Shown here in pieces: positions 1 through 6,304 of a DNA stretch of 9,003 nucleotides. This DNA is from an uncultured beta proteobacterium (GTDB lineage: Bacteria > Pseudomonadota > Gammaproteobacteria > Burkholderiales > Burkholderiaceae). Each line of letters begins with the position of its first letter. Positions within the stretch are counted from its first letter, which is position 1. The stretch spans positions 1 through 9,003 of the forward strand of contig CAJAFJ010000232.1 of assembly GCA_903938955.1 (NCBI GenBank). Direction: 5' to 3'. The position numbers were made by a program, and so were the translations under genes. The notes under the pieces were generated by a model. The model was not told the origin of the DNA. It saw only the letters and a program-made list of their open reading frames with translations, and did no database searches.

Positions 1-48
1 GGCATGGACCCGCGCGAGGTGAGCCGGGCGGTGGAGCGCAAAGCCTGA
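1..48 (+). CDS. 3' end of an unidentified gene (partial)
   Basis: Frame 1 is open from the window edge and ends in TGA at 46-48, giving a 15-residue tail (GMDPREVSRAVERKA). The tail is charged and helix-like, as the end of a cytosolic protein might be, but it is far too short to assign a family. It is accepted as coding because the codons have the high third-position GC of the neighbours. It lies 57 bases upstream of the thioredoxin-like gene on the same strand, so the two could be co-transcribed. A spurious short open frame cannot be excluded. Confidence 0.45.
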   Translation, partial: GMDPREVSRAVERKA

Positions 49-62
49 ACCGGCCGAGCCAG

Positions 63-89
63 GGGCGACGTCTAGGCGCGCCCGCTTTT
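63..89 (+). terminator. Weak candidate intrinsic terminator
   Basis: GGGCG at 63-67 can pair with CGCCC at 79-83 around an 11-base loop, and the stem is followed by GC and four T residues (86-89). It sits just after the stop at 48, where a terminator would be expected. The stem is only 5 bp, the loop is long and the T run is short, so this may be chance in GC-rich DNA. Confidence 0.22.
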
Positions 90-105
90 GCCATCATCTC
101 CTCCC

Positions 106-474
106 ATGAATTCTGAAAATCCGGTCTTAGACCCCCCCGTGCTGGTGGTGTGCCTGTGCGCAGCCTGGTGCAACGTGTGCTGCGACTACGAAGCGCGTTT
201 TACCCAGATGCAGTCCAAATTTCCGCAGGCCCGGTTTCTCTGGCTTGATGTGGAAGACGAGGCCGACCTGATGCACCCGCTGGACGTGGAGAACTTTCCG
301 ACCTTGTTGCTGGCGGTGGGCGATGCGCCGCGTTTTTTTGGCCCCATCACGCCGCAGCCCGAGATGCTGGAGCGCCTGATCCGGGCCCAGACGCAGGACG
401 CCAGCGCCCCGGCCTTGGCCGACCCGGCGGTGGCGCAACTGGTCCGCCGGATCCGGGCCGCCAAACCAGCTTGA
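106..474 (+). CDS. Thioredoxin-family protein with Cys-rich WCNVC active site
   Basis: This is a 122-residue thioredoxin-fold protein. The active-site motif W-C-N-V-C lies at residues 21-25, after a hydrophobic beta strand (PVLVVCLCAAW). The cis-proline expected of the fold is P65 in NFPTLLL. Length and layout match single-domain thioredoxins, but the CxxC dipeptide (NV rather than GP) marks it as a divergent thioredoxin-like oxidoreductase, not TrxA. No signal peptide is visible, so it is probably cytosolic. Two extra Cys precede the motif (C16, C18) and one follows it directly (C26). The C-terminal 25 residues are an Ala/Arg-rich helix. I chose ATG at 106; an in-frame TTG at 88 would add six residues (MPSSPP) and lacks support. 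Neither start has a clear Shine-Dalgarno sequence. The gene converges on the histidine kinase gene with a 29-base gap. The physiological substrate is unknown. Confidence 0.85.
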   Translation: MNSENPVLDPPVLVVCLCAAWCNVCCDYEARFTQMQSKFPQARFLWLDVEDEADLMHPLDVENFPTLLLAVGDAPRFFGPITPQPEMLERLIRAQTQDASAPALADPAVAQLVRRIRAAKPA

Positions 475-481
475 ATCCGCC

Positions 482-499
482 CGCGGACCCGGAGCCGCG
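482..499. terminator. GC hairpin between convergent genes
   Basis: CGCGG at 482-486 pairs perfectly with CCGCG at 495-499 around an 8-base loop. It lies inside the 29-base gap between the stop of the thioredoxin-like gene (474) and the stop of the kinase gene (504). The position suits a shared bidirectional terminator, but there is no T run on either side, so it may only be a barrier or chance. Confidence 0.3.
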
Positions 500-503
500 C
501 AGG

Positions 504-2837
504 TTAAAACGACGGAGGCTGCTGGCGGGTGGGATGCGAATCCAGCCAACGCACCAGGGCCGCCAGTTGCAGGGAGTCGCTGAGCGCCAGCACGCCTTGG
601 GTCAAGGGGTCATCCGCCAGCACCGGGCGGTGGCGTGCGATCCAGGCGTCGACACCCAGGCCGTCACCGTTGTCCGCCAGGGTTCTGAGTTGCACCCAGT
701 CGAGCGGTTCGGGACGGGCGCTTGGGCGTGTCGCGTCTTCCACCGGTGCGGGGTTGACGGCCTCGGCGTCGGTTGTGACGTCAATTTTTGCTTCGGCGAC
801 GGGCACCTGCATCGACCAGGCAAACACGCTGCCCTGGCCCGGAGTGGACTGCACGCTGATCTCGCTGCCCATCATGCGCACCCATTGCCGGGCAATCGCC
901 AGGCCCAGCCCGGAGTTGCCGGTGGCGCAAGTCGCGTCAATTTGTTCAAACGGCTCAAAAATGCGCTCCAGCGCCTCGGGCGCCACGCCGCGCCCGGTGT
1001 CGCTGACCCAGACGTCCAGCTGCGCGTAGCCCGCCTCGGCCGCCAGCGTGCTGCGCAGGCCCAGCGTGACGACCCCGTTGTGCGTCGCCGCGCAGGCGTT
1101 GGCGAGCAGGTTGCGCAGCACTTGCTCAAACCGGGCGGCGTCCAGCGCCACCTGCGTCACTGCCAGATCGGTGTGTACTTGCAATTGGTTGTTTTGGTGC
1201 AGCGCCAGCCAGCGCGTGTCGTCCGCCACCGCCTGCACCCGTTGTGGCAGGTCGGTTGGGGCCGTGACCAGGCACAGGCGTCCGGCCTCACCGCGTGCCA
1301 GTTCCAACAGTTCATCCGACAGTTGCAGGATGTCGTGGCCACTGCGTTGCATCGCCTGCACCGAGGCCCGCAGCCGCGCCTGCTCGGTGTCGGGTCCGAC
1401 CGCGGTCAGCCGGTCCAGCGCCCGCCGGGCCAGGTCGGCGTTACCCAGCAGGGTGTGCAACGGGGTGCGCAAATCATGTGACACCCGCGACAGAAACCGC
1501 TGCTTGAACTGCGTCGCCGCTTCGGCCGCATCGCGGGCCTGAACCAGCTCGCGGGTGGCTTCCTGCACGGCGGTTTTTAGTGTGATCTGGTAGCGCTGCG
1601 ACGCTTGCTGCTGCAGCTGGCGCTGCGTGCGTTGCCGGTCTGCCATGGCCAGCATCAGGACGATCGAGGTCAGGCTGGCCGCCAGCGGCAGCAGCCAGTT
1701 TTCCATCCAGCGGCTGGGCGGTAACCAGCCATGAATGAACGACACCCGAATGATGGAGGCCAGGAACAGAAAGCTGTAACTCAGCAACACAAAGCGCGCC
1801 GCTGTGTCGCCTTGCCGCCAGGCCAGCCAGGCCAGCCAGGGCAGCAGCACCGGCAACACGATGCCTGCCAACTCCTGCAGCGTGATGCCGACCTCAAAGC
1901 CCAACCAGAGCACGCCCAGAAAACCCAGCAGGCTGAGGCCGCTCGTCCCGAAAGCCGCGACCCGGCCCCAAGGGGCGATGTATCGGGGCGGAATAAAGCG
2001 GAAAAAGAACATCACCGCGCAGAAGTGTGAACTGGCCAGCGCCGCCGCCAGCATGGGGAGTGTCCATTGCGGATGCGCGGGCCAGAGCCACAGCACGGCT
2101 TGGCCGCTGAAACAGGATTGGTACAGCAGCGTGCTGGCACTGGTGGCGCCATACCAAGCCCAGGTGGATTCGCGCAGCCACAGCGCAAACACCAGCGCCA
2201 ACAGGGCCGCCAGGGCCAGGGCGCCGATCTGCAGGCCTTCGTGCAGATCGGCCATGCGCACCTCCCGGGCGTGGGCGCTGGGGGTCCACAGGCTGAGCTG
2301 GGGCTGCAGTGTCGTTCGGCTTTGCACGCGCAGCAGCAGGGTGGACGGCCCCGGCGGCAGGTTGACCGCCCAGGCGGCGCTGCCGGTGGGCAGGGGCCGC
2401 AGGGCAAGTGGTACCGATAAACCGGAGCGGCCCAGGGGCAGCACGGTGCGGCCCGCAGGCCCGGTGAGCAGCCAGGCATCGATCAGCTCCATACGGGCGT
2501 GCCCCAGCACCAGATGGCGCAGCATGGCGGCGTGCGGGTTGTCCAGCGGGACGGCGACCCAGAGCGCGCCCGCGCGCCGCTTCAGCGGCATTTGCGCTGG
2601 GCCAATCCAGTTAAAGCCAGGGGCGCTGGTGTGGGGGGGCTGCGGGCTGGTGAACGACTGTTGCCAGTCCGCCAGCGTGCGGTCACCGGCGGCGTCATGC
2701 CAGAGCAGGGCCGAGGCCGTCAGGTTGATGAAGGCGCGGTCTGGATCGCGCGGGTCGCCAGCGTCGTCAACGCGGCTGCTGCAACCCACGATGCAGGCCA
2801 GCAGCGCCACCCACAGCAGGCGGGTCCAGCGACTCAC
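504..2837 (-). CDS. 7TMR-DISM sensor histidine kinase
   Basis: This is a 777-residue inner-membrane sensor kinase. Residues 1-19 form a signal segment ending in a lipobox-like IVGC (C19). About 35-185 look like the extracytoplasmic 7TMR-DISM beta domain, which is proposed to bind small ligands such as carbohydrates. Roughly 203-398 contain seven hydrophobic helices (7TMR-DISM_7TM), followed by a Gln/Arg-rich coiled coil at 400-450. The kinase core is complete: H box SRVSHDLRTPL with phospho-acceptor H454, N box NLLANA (N576, N580), G1 DTGRG (613-617), F box FEPFEQ (627-632) and G2 GNSGLGLAI (640-648). A tail of about 97 residues (681-777) has no receiver domain: a Pro/Asp-rich linker and then a helical segment. 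The start is GTG at 2837, overlapping the regulator's TGA by four bases (GTGA), which implies translational coupling. It should phosphorylate the regulator encoded just upstream; the signal is unknown. Confidence 0.93.
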   Translation of the reverse strand: MSRWTRLLWVALLACIVGCSSRVDDAGDPRDPDRAFINLTASALLWHDAAGDRTLADWQQSFTSPQPPHTSAPGFNWIGPAQMPLKRRAGALWVAVPLDNPHAAMLRHLVLGHARMELIDAWLLTGPAGRTVLPLGRSGLSVPLALRPLPTGSAAWAVNLPPGPSTLLLRVQSRTTLQPQLSLWTPSAHAREVRMADLHEGLQIGALALAALLALVFALWLRESTWAWYGATSASTLLYQSCFSGQAVLWLWPAHPQWTLPMLAAALASSHFCAVMFFFRFIPPRYIAPWGRVAAFGTSGLSLLGFLGVLWLGFEVGITLQELAGIVLPVLLPWLAWLAWRQGDTAARFVLLSYSFLFLASIIRVSFIHGWLPPSRWMENWLLPLAASLTSIVLMLAMADRQRTQRQLQQQASQRYQITLKTAVQEATRELVQARDAAEAATQFKQRFLSRVSHDLRTPLHTLLGNADLARRALDRLTAVGPDTEQARLRASVQAMQRSGHDILQLSDELLELARGEAGRLCLVTAPTDLPQRVQAVADDTRWLALHQNNQLQVHTDLAVTQVALDAARFEQVLRNLLANACAATHNGVVTLGLRSTLAAEAGYAQLDVWVSDTGRGVAPEALERIFEPFEQIDATCATGNSGLGLAIARQWVRMMGSEISVQSTPGQGSVFAWSMQVPVAEAKIDVTTDAEAVNPAPVEDATRPSARPEPLDWVQLRTLADNGDGLGVDAWIARHRPVLADDPLTQGVLALSDSLQLAALVRWLDSHPTRQQPPSF

Positions 2838-3622
2838 TCGCTTGGCCTGCGCGAGGTGTCGGGCGAATGCCGACCCAGCCGGTACTGAAGCGGCGAGAGA
2901 CCGTAGCGCTCACGAAACGCGGTGGCAAAGTTGGCGGGGCTGGAATAACCGAGCGCCGCGCCCACTTCCGCCACTGATTTGGCGGTCTCGTTCATTTGCC
3001 AGGCGGCCTCTTTGAGGCGGTTCTCACGCACGAAGGCGGCCGGTGTGGTGTGCAGCTGCAGGCGAAAGGCCTCCTTCAAGCGGTGCACCGTGGTGCCCGC
3101 CTCTTTTGCCAGCTGCTCAATGTCTGGCGGCTCGCACAGCGACTCTTGCAGGCGTTGCACCACGAGGGTCAGCCAGCGCGGCGCGCCCACATCGGTGCGG
3201 GCCGTATTGAGGCGCCGGCCCAGGTTGGCGTGCAGAAACACGCGGGCCACCAGCTCAGCGGCGGTGAAAGGCTTGGGGATGAAGTCACGCCCGCCGGCAG
3301 CGAAGCCGTCGAGTCGGGCTTGCTCCTCCAGCATGCCGCTGACGAACAGCACCGGGATGTGGGCGGTCGCGGCATCGGCCTGCAGGGCGCGGCACACCGT
3401 AAAACCGTTCGGCGGGGGCAGCTGCACATCCAGCAGCACCACATCCGGGTGCATCAGTTGCGCCAGCCGCAGGGCCTCGCTGCCTTGCACCGCCGTGAGC
3501 ACCCGCGCACCGGCATCGCCCAGAAAGCGGGCCAGCATGCGGAGTTCATCCGGCATGTCCTCGACGACCAGGACGCAGAGGCTGGCGAGAGGCGGGGCTT
3601 CCGTCGCGTTGGAGAGGGTCAT
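2834..3622 (-). CDS. Response regulator, receiver plus AraC-type HTH
   Basis: This is a 262-residue two-domain transcription regulator. The receiver (about 15-130) has the acidic pair E21/D22, phospho-acceptor D65 in VVLLD, switch residue S95 and the conserved lysine K117 in IPKPF, so it looks fully functional. A linker with a helix (about 140-165) leads to an AraC/XylS DNA-binding domain (about 166-250). The first HTH is around DIEQLAKEAGTTVHRLKEAF and the second around SVAEVGAALGYSSPANFATA, with the family signature GYSSPANF...FRERYGLSPLQYR at 225-248. Being first in the operon and overlapping the kinase start by four bases, it is the obvious cognate partner. The start is ATG at 3622; only a weak ribosome site (GGCC, TGAAA) precedes it. 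The gene is divergent from the tolC-like operon across a 250-base AT-rich region, so autoregulation and control of that operon are both plausible but not shown. Confidence 0.94.
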   Translation of the reverse strand: MTLSNATEAPPLASLCVLVVEDMPDELRMLARFLGDAGARVLTAVQGSEALRLAQLMHPDVVLLDVQLPPPNGFTVCRALQADAATAHIPVLFVSGMLEEQARLDGFAAGGRDFIPKPFTAAELVARVFLHANLGRRLNTARTDVGAPRWLTLVVQRLQESLCEPPDIEQLAKEAGTTVHRLKEAFRLQLHTTPAAFVRENRLKEAAWQMNETAKSVAEVGAALGYSSPANFATAFRERYGLSPLQYRLGRHSPDTSRRPSE

Positions 3623-3872
3623 GTTTCAGGCCGTTTGTGCAAGCACGTGGGTTGATTTGGTTTAATTTTCGAAGATTTCAAATTTAAAAAGTTTTGCTGT
3701 GTTTTTAAAAGTCAAACGTCCGCCCATGGTGTTAAATGCCATTGAATTGGATGCAGGTGATATTTCGCAAATGAATACAGCGTTCAGAACAAGTCTATTT
3801 ACAAACTCTTTCATCTACAAGGTTGATATTTTGAAGCAAGTTTTCACCCCATCCGTCTTGAAGACACCGTGT
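3623..3872. promoter_or_regulatory. AT-rich divergent regulatory region
   Basis: These 250 bases separate the response regulator start (3622, minus) from the TolC-like lipoprotein start (3873, plus). By hand count 3661-3720 is about 23% GC, against 60-78% in nearby genes. It must hold promoters for both directions and is the natural place for regulator binding. I found no convincing sigma-70 pair with 16-18 base spacing: TTGATT at 3652, TTGAAT at 3742 and TTTACA at 3798 are possible -35 boxes without good -10 partners. A plus-strand open frame runs through much of it (from 3699, in frame with the next gene), but its predicted residues look non-coding. Confidence 0.6.
3683..3709. repeat. 8-bp inverted repeat in the divergent promoter region
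   Basis: TTTAAAAA at 3683-3690 and TTTTTAAA at 3702-3709 are perfect reverse complements separated by 11 bases. The centre-to-centre distance is 19 bases, about two helical turns, which would suit a dimeric DNA-binding protein. All-A/T arms also arise easily by chance in such AT-rich DNA, so operator function is only a suggestion. Confidence 0.4.
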
Positions 3873-5417
3873 ATGTTCAAACCTCTGGCGCTGGCGGCGG
3901 CGGTCATGGCCTTGTCGGCCTGCTCGGCGCTGGCCCCTGTGCCGCTGACCGCACAAGAACTGGCACCTGCCAACCAGGCCGACCAACAGGCCATGCGCAA
4001 GGATGTGGACGCCATCAGCGGCCCGCTGTCGATGGACGAGGCCATCGCCCGTGCTTTGAAATACAACCTGGACCGCCGCGCCAAGATGATGGAAGAGGCG
4101 CTGGCCCTGAACCAGCTTGACGTGACCCAGTTCGACATGCTGCCCAAGCTGGTGGCCCAAGCTGGTTATTCCACGCGCAACAACGACCGCATCAGCCAGA
4201 GCAGCACTGAAGGTGGTCAGCTGGTAGAGAATCGCTTCATCTCTCAGGAGCGGTCACACAACCTAGCGGAACTGGGCTTCACCTGGAACCTGCTGGACTT
4301 TGGTTTGGGCCACTACAACACCAAGCAGCAGGCCAACCGCGTGCTGATTGCCGCTGAAAAACGCCGCAAGGCCATGCATGTGCTGATGCAGGATGTGCGC
4401 ACCGCCTACTGGCGCGCTGCCAGCGCCCAGAAGCTGCGGGTGGATGTCGAAAAAACCATTGCCTTGGCTGAAGATGCGCTGAACGATTCCCGCAAGGCCG
4501 AGGCCGAGCGCGTGCGCAACCCGCTGGACGCCTTGCGTTACCAGCGCCAGTTGCTGGAGAACCTGCGCTTGCTGGAGGCGATCGACCAGGAGCTGTCCTC
4601 GGCACAAGTCGAGCTGGCCTCGCTGATCAATGCCCCTGTGGGCCAGGCCATCCAGATCGCTGAAACCGATATCAAAAACGTCGATGCCGGTGTGCTCAAA
4701 GTCACCGTGCAAGCGATGGAAGAAGCGGCCCTGGCGCAAAACGCCGACCTGCGCGAGCAACACTACAACGCCCGCATCGCCCGCGACGAAACCCGCAAAA
4801 CCCTGGTGCGCCTGTTCCCCAACGTGTCCTTCAGCTACGGCATCAAGTACGACTCCGACAGCTACCTGGTCAACAATAACTGGAACGAAGCCGGCCTGCA
4901 GCTGTCCTTCAACCTGTTCAATGTGCTGACCGGACCGACTCAGATCAAACTGGCTGAAGCCGGTGTCGCCTTGGCTGACCAGCGCCGCATGGCCACCCAA
5001 ATGGCGGTGCTGACCCAGGTCCACCTGGCGCGCCTGCAACTGCTCAATGCCCGCAACCAGTTTGACCGCGCCGATGCGATCTACGCCACCGACGTCAAAA
5101 TTGCCGAGCATGTACGCAACCGCGAAATTGCCCAGGCGCAAAGCAAGCTCGACAGCGTGAGCAACGCCACCGCCGCTATTTTGAGCCTGCTGCGCCGTTA
5201 CCAGGCGCTGGCGCAAGTGCAGTCGGCTGAAAACCGCTTGCTGGCCAGCATGGGCCTGGAGCCCAAAATCGGCAGCACTGGCGAGCTGAGCCTGGCGCAA
5301 CTCACGGCCCAACTCAAAAGCAACGGCACCCTGTGGACCGAGCTGCAAAATGCCAAGCCGCAAATCCAGCCGAACACCCTGTTGCCCGTAGCCGCAAAGC
5401 CGCAGGCGACGAAGTAA
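3873..5417 (+). CDS. TolC-family outer-membrane channel lipoprotein
   Basis: This is a 514-residue TolC/OEP-family protein, the trimeric outer-membrane channel of type I secretion and efflux systems. The start is ATG at 3873 because it yields a clean lipoprotein signal, MFKPLALAAAVMALSAC, with lipobox LSAC. C17 is the only cysteine in the protein, which fits lipid attachment. The longer frame from 3699 would bury this signal behind 58 non-secretory residues. The family hallmarks appear twice. The first is SMDEAIARALKYNLD (about 52-66), a long helix, then beta-rich AQAGYSTR and ELGFTWNLLDFGLG. The second is the repeat-like VSFSYGIKYDSDSY and LQLSFNLFNVLTGP after about residue 310. Helical hairpins with Ala/Gln/Leu heptads lie between them, and the C-terminal tail is Pro/Gln-rich. 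The ribosome site is weak. The stop overlaps the adaptor start (TAATG), so the pair is coupled. It is probably the channel for the giant exoprotein encoded two genes downstream. Confidence 0.92.
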   Translation: MFKPLALAAAVMALSACSALAPVPLTAQELAPANQADQQAMRKDVDAISGPLSMDEAIARALKYNLDRRAKMMEEALALNQLDVTQFDMLPKLVAQAGYSTRNNDRISQSSTEGGQLVENRFISQERSHNLAELGFTWNLLDFGLGHYNTKQQANRVLIAAEKRRKAMHVLMQDVRTAYWRAASAQKLRVDVEKTIALAEDALNDSRKAEAERVRNPLDALRYQRQLLENLRLLEAIDQELSSAQVELASLINAPVGQAIQIAETDIKNVDAGVLKVTVQAMEEAALAQNADLREQHYNARIARDETRKTLVRLFPNVSFSYGIKYDSDSYLVNNNWNEAGLQLSFNLFNVLTGPTQIKLAEAGVALADQRRMATQMAVLTQVHLARLQLLNARNQFDRADAIYATDVKIAEHVRNREIAQAQSKLDSVSNATAAILSLLRRYQALAQVQSAENRLLASMGLEPKIGSTGELSLAQLTAQLKSNGTLWTELQNAKPQIQPNTLLPVAAKPQATK

Positions 5418-6223
5418 TGAACCCTGCCCGCGTCAACCCGTGGCTGGTGTGCGCCCTGATCGGCTTGGGCGCCGCCCAGGCCCAAACCGTCGCACCTGGC
5501 CCGGCCAAGCCCGCCGCCAAGCCCGGCGCGGCAGCCGCGCCGCAGGCCAAGCCCGCGATGGAGCGCCAGGAGATTCGCGCCCAGTTGCTGCCGCGCCGCT
5601 ACACCACCGTGGCGGCCGAGATTGGCGCCAAGATCAACCGCCTGCCGGTGCCTGAAGGCAGCGCCTTCAAAGCCGGGCAACTGCTGGTGAGCTTTGACTG
5701 CTCGCTGCAACAGGCGCAACTGCAAAAAGCCCAGGCCGAGATGGACGGCGCCGAGCAAACCCTCAAGTCCAACCAGCGTCTGGCCGAACTCAACTCGGTC
5801 GGCCAGCTGGAGCTGGACTTGTCGCGCTCCGCCGTCGGCAAAGCCAAAGCCGAGGTGGGCGCCAACCGGGCGGTGCTGGGCAAGTGCGGTGTCGCAGCCC
5901 CCTTTGCCGGCCGCGTGGCCGAGCAAAAAGTACGCGAACAGCAGTATGTGCAGCCGGGCCAGGCCCTGCTGGACATCATCGACGACAGCGTGCTGGAGCT
6001 GGAGTTTTTGGTGCCCTCCAACTGGCTCAGCTGGCTGCGCGTAGGCGGCACGTTTCAAGTCCAGATTGACGAGACACGCAAAAGCTACCCCGCCAAATTT
6101 ATCCGCATCGGTGCCCGGGTTGACCCGGTGAGCCAGTCCGTCAAGGTGGCCGCTGCCATCGACGGCAAATTTCCCGAACTGATCGCCGGCATGAGCGGGC
6201 GCGTGCAAGTCACGCCACCCTGA
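5417..6223 (+). CDS. Compact HlyD/RND-type periplasmic adaptor protein
   Basis: This is a 268-residue membrane-fusion (adaptor) protein linking an inner-membrane pump to the TolC-like channel. A signal peptide (1-23, ending AAQAQ) is followed by an Ala/Pro/Lys-rich linker (24-48). The lipoyl-like domain is split. The first half is about 60-95 (PEGSAFKAGQLLVSFDC) and the second about 157-190 (CGVAAPFAGRVAEQ...GQALLDIID). They flank a short alpha-hairpin (96-155) rich in Gln/Ala/Lys. A beta-barrel segment (VLELEFLVPSNWLSWL, then the strand with VQIDE) and a final part ending in AGMSGRVQV complete it. At 268 residues it is shorter than many RND adaptors (about 350-400) and has only a short hairpin. 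Two cysteines, C95 and C157, sit at the two halves of the lipoyl domain. The start ATG at 5417 overlaps the TAA of the channel gene by one base and gives the signal peptide; earlier in-frame codons inside that gene were rejected. Confidence 0.9.
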   Translation: MNPARVNPWLVCALIGLGAAQAQTVAPGPAKPAAKPGAAAAPQAKPAMERQEIRAQLLPRRYTTVAAEIGAKINRLPVPEGSAFKAGQLLVSFDCSLQQAQLQKAQAEMDGAEQTLKSNQRLAELNSVGQLELDLSRSAVGKAKAEVGANRAVLGKCGVAAPFAGRVAEQKVREQQYVQPGQALLDIIDDSVLELEFLVPSNWLSWLRVGGTFQVQIDETRKSYPAKFIRIGARVDPVSQSVKVAAAIDGKFPELIAGMSGRVQVTPP

Positions 6224-6304
6224 TCGATTAGCCCCAGCCGCCCCGTCCTCGTCACCGTACACAAAAAGCTGAACAGACCACTGTCAGACCGCAGGAACAT
6301 CGCC
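6224..6304 (+). promoter_or_regulatory. Intergenic leader and ribosome binding site of the exoprotein
   Basis: These 81 bases separate the adaptor stop from the exoprotein ATG. AGGA at 6293-6296, eight bases before the ATG at 6305, is the clearest Shine-Dalgarno sequence in the window and fixes the start. I see no terminator hairpin with a T run, so read-through from the channel-adaptor operon is likely. No convincing promoter is visible, but an additional one is possible. Confidence 0.5.

Noticed and set aside
75..82. GGCGCGCC palindrome
   Set aside because: It is an 8-base palindrome expected now and then in GC-rich DNA, with no supporting context.
471..1481. 336-codon plus-strand open frame after the thioredoxin-like gene
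   Set aside because: It lies antisense to the catalytic half of the histidine kinase, and its His/Gln/Arg/Gly-rich translation is typical of a reverse-strand shadow.
1804..3015. 403-codon plus-strand open frame opposite the kinase and regulator genes
   Set aside because: It is antisense to a kinase with all catalytic boxes intact and to the AraC regulator. Its product is Arg/Ser/Ala-rich without any recognisable domain, as expected for a shadow frame in GC-rich DNA.
3699..3872. 58-residue N-terminal extension of the TolC-like protein
   Set aside because: The stretch is AT-rich promoter-like DNA with no ribosome site before its start, and it would hide the lipoprotein signal that begins at 3873.
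4263..5363. 366-codon minus-strand open frame opposite the TolC-like gene
   Set aside because: The plus-strand product has clear TolC-family features and a lipoprotein signal, whereas the minus-strand translation is a His/Gln/Gly-rich shadow.
5198..6262. 354-codon minus-strand open frame opposite the adaptor gene
   Set aside because: It covers the adaptor, whose lipoyl halves and signal peptide are clear; the antisense translation has no domain.
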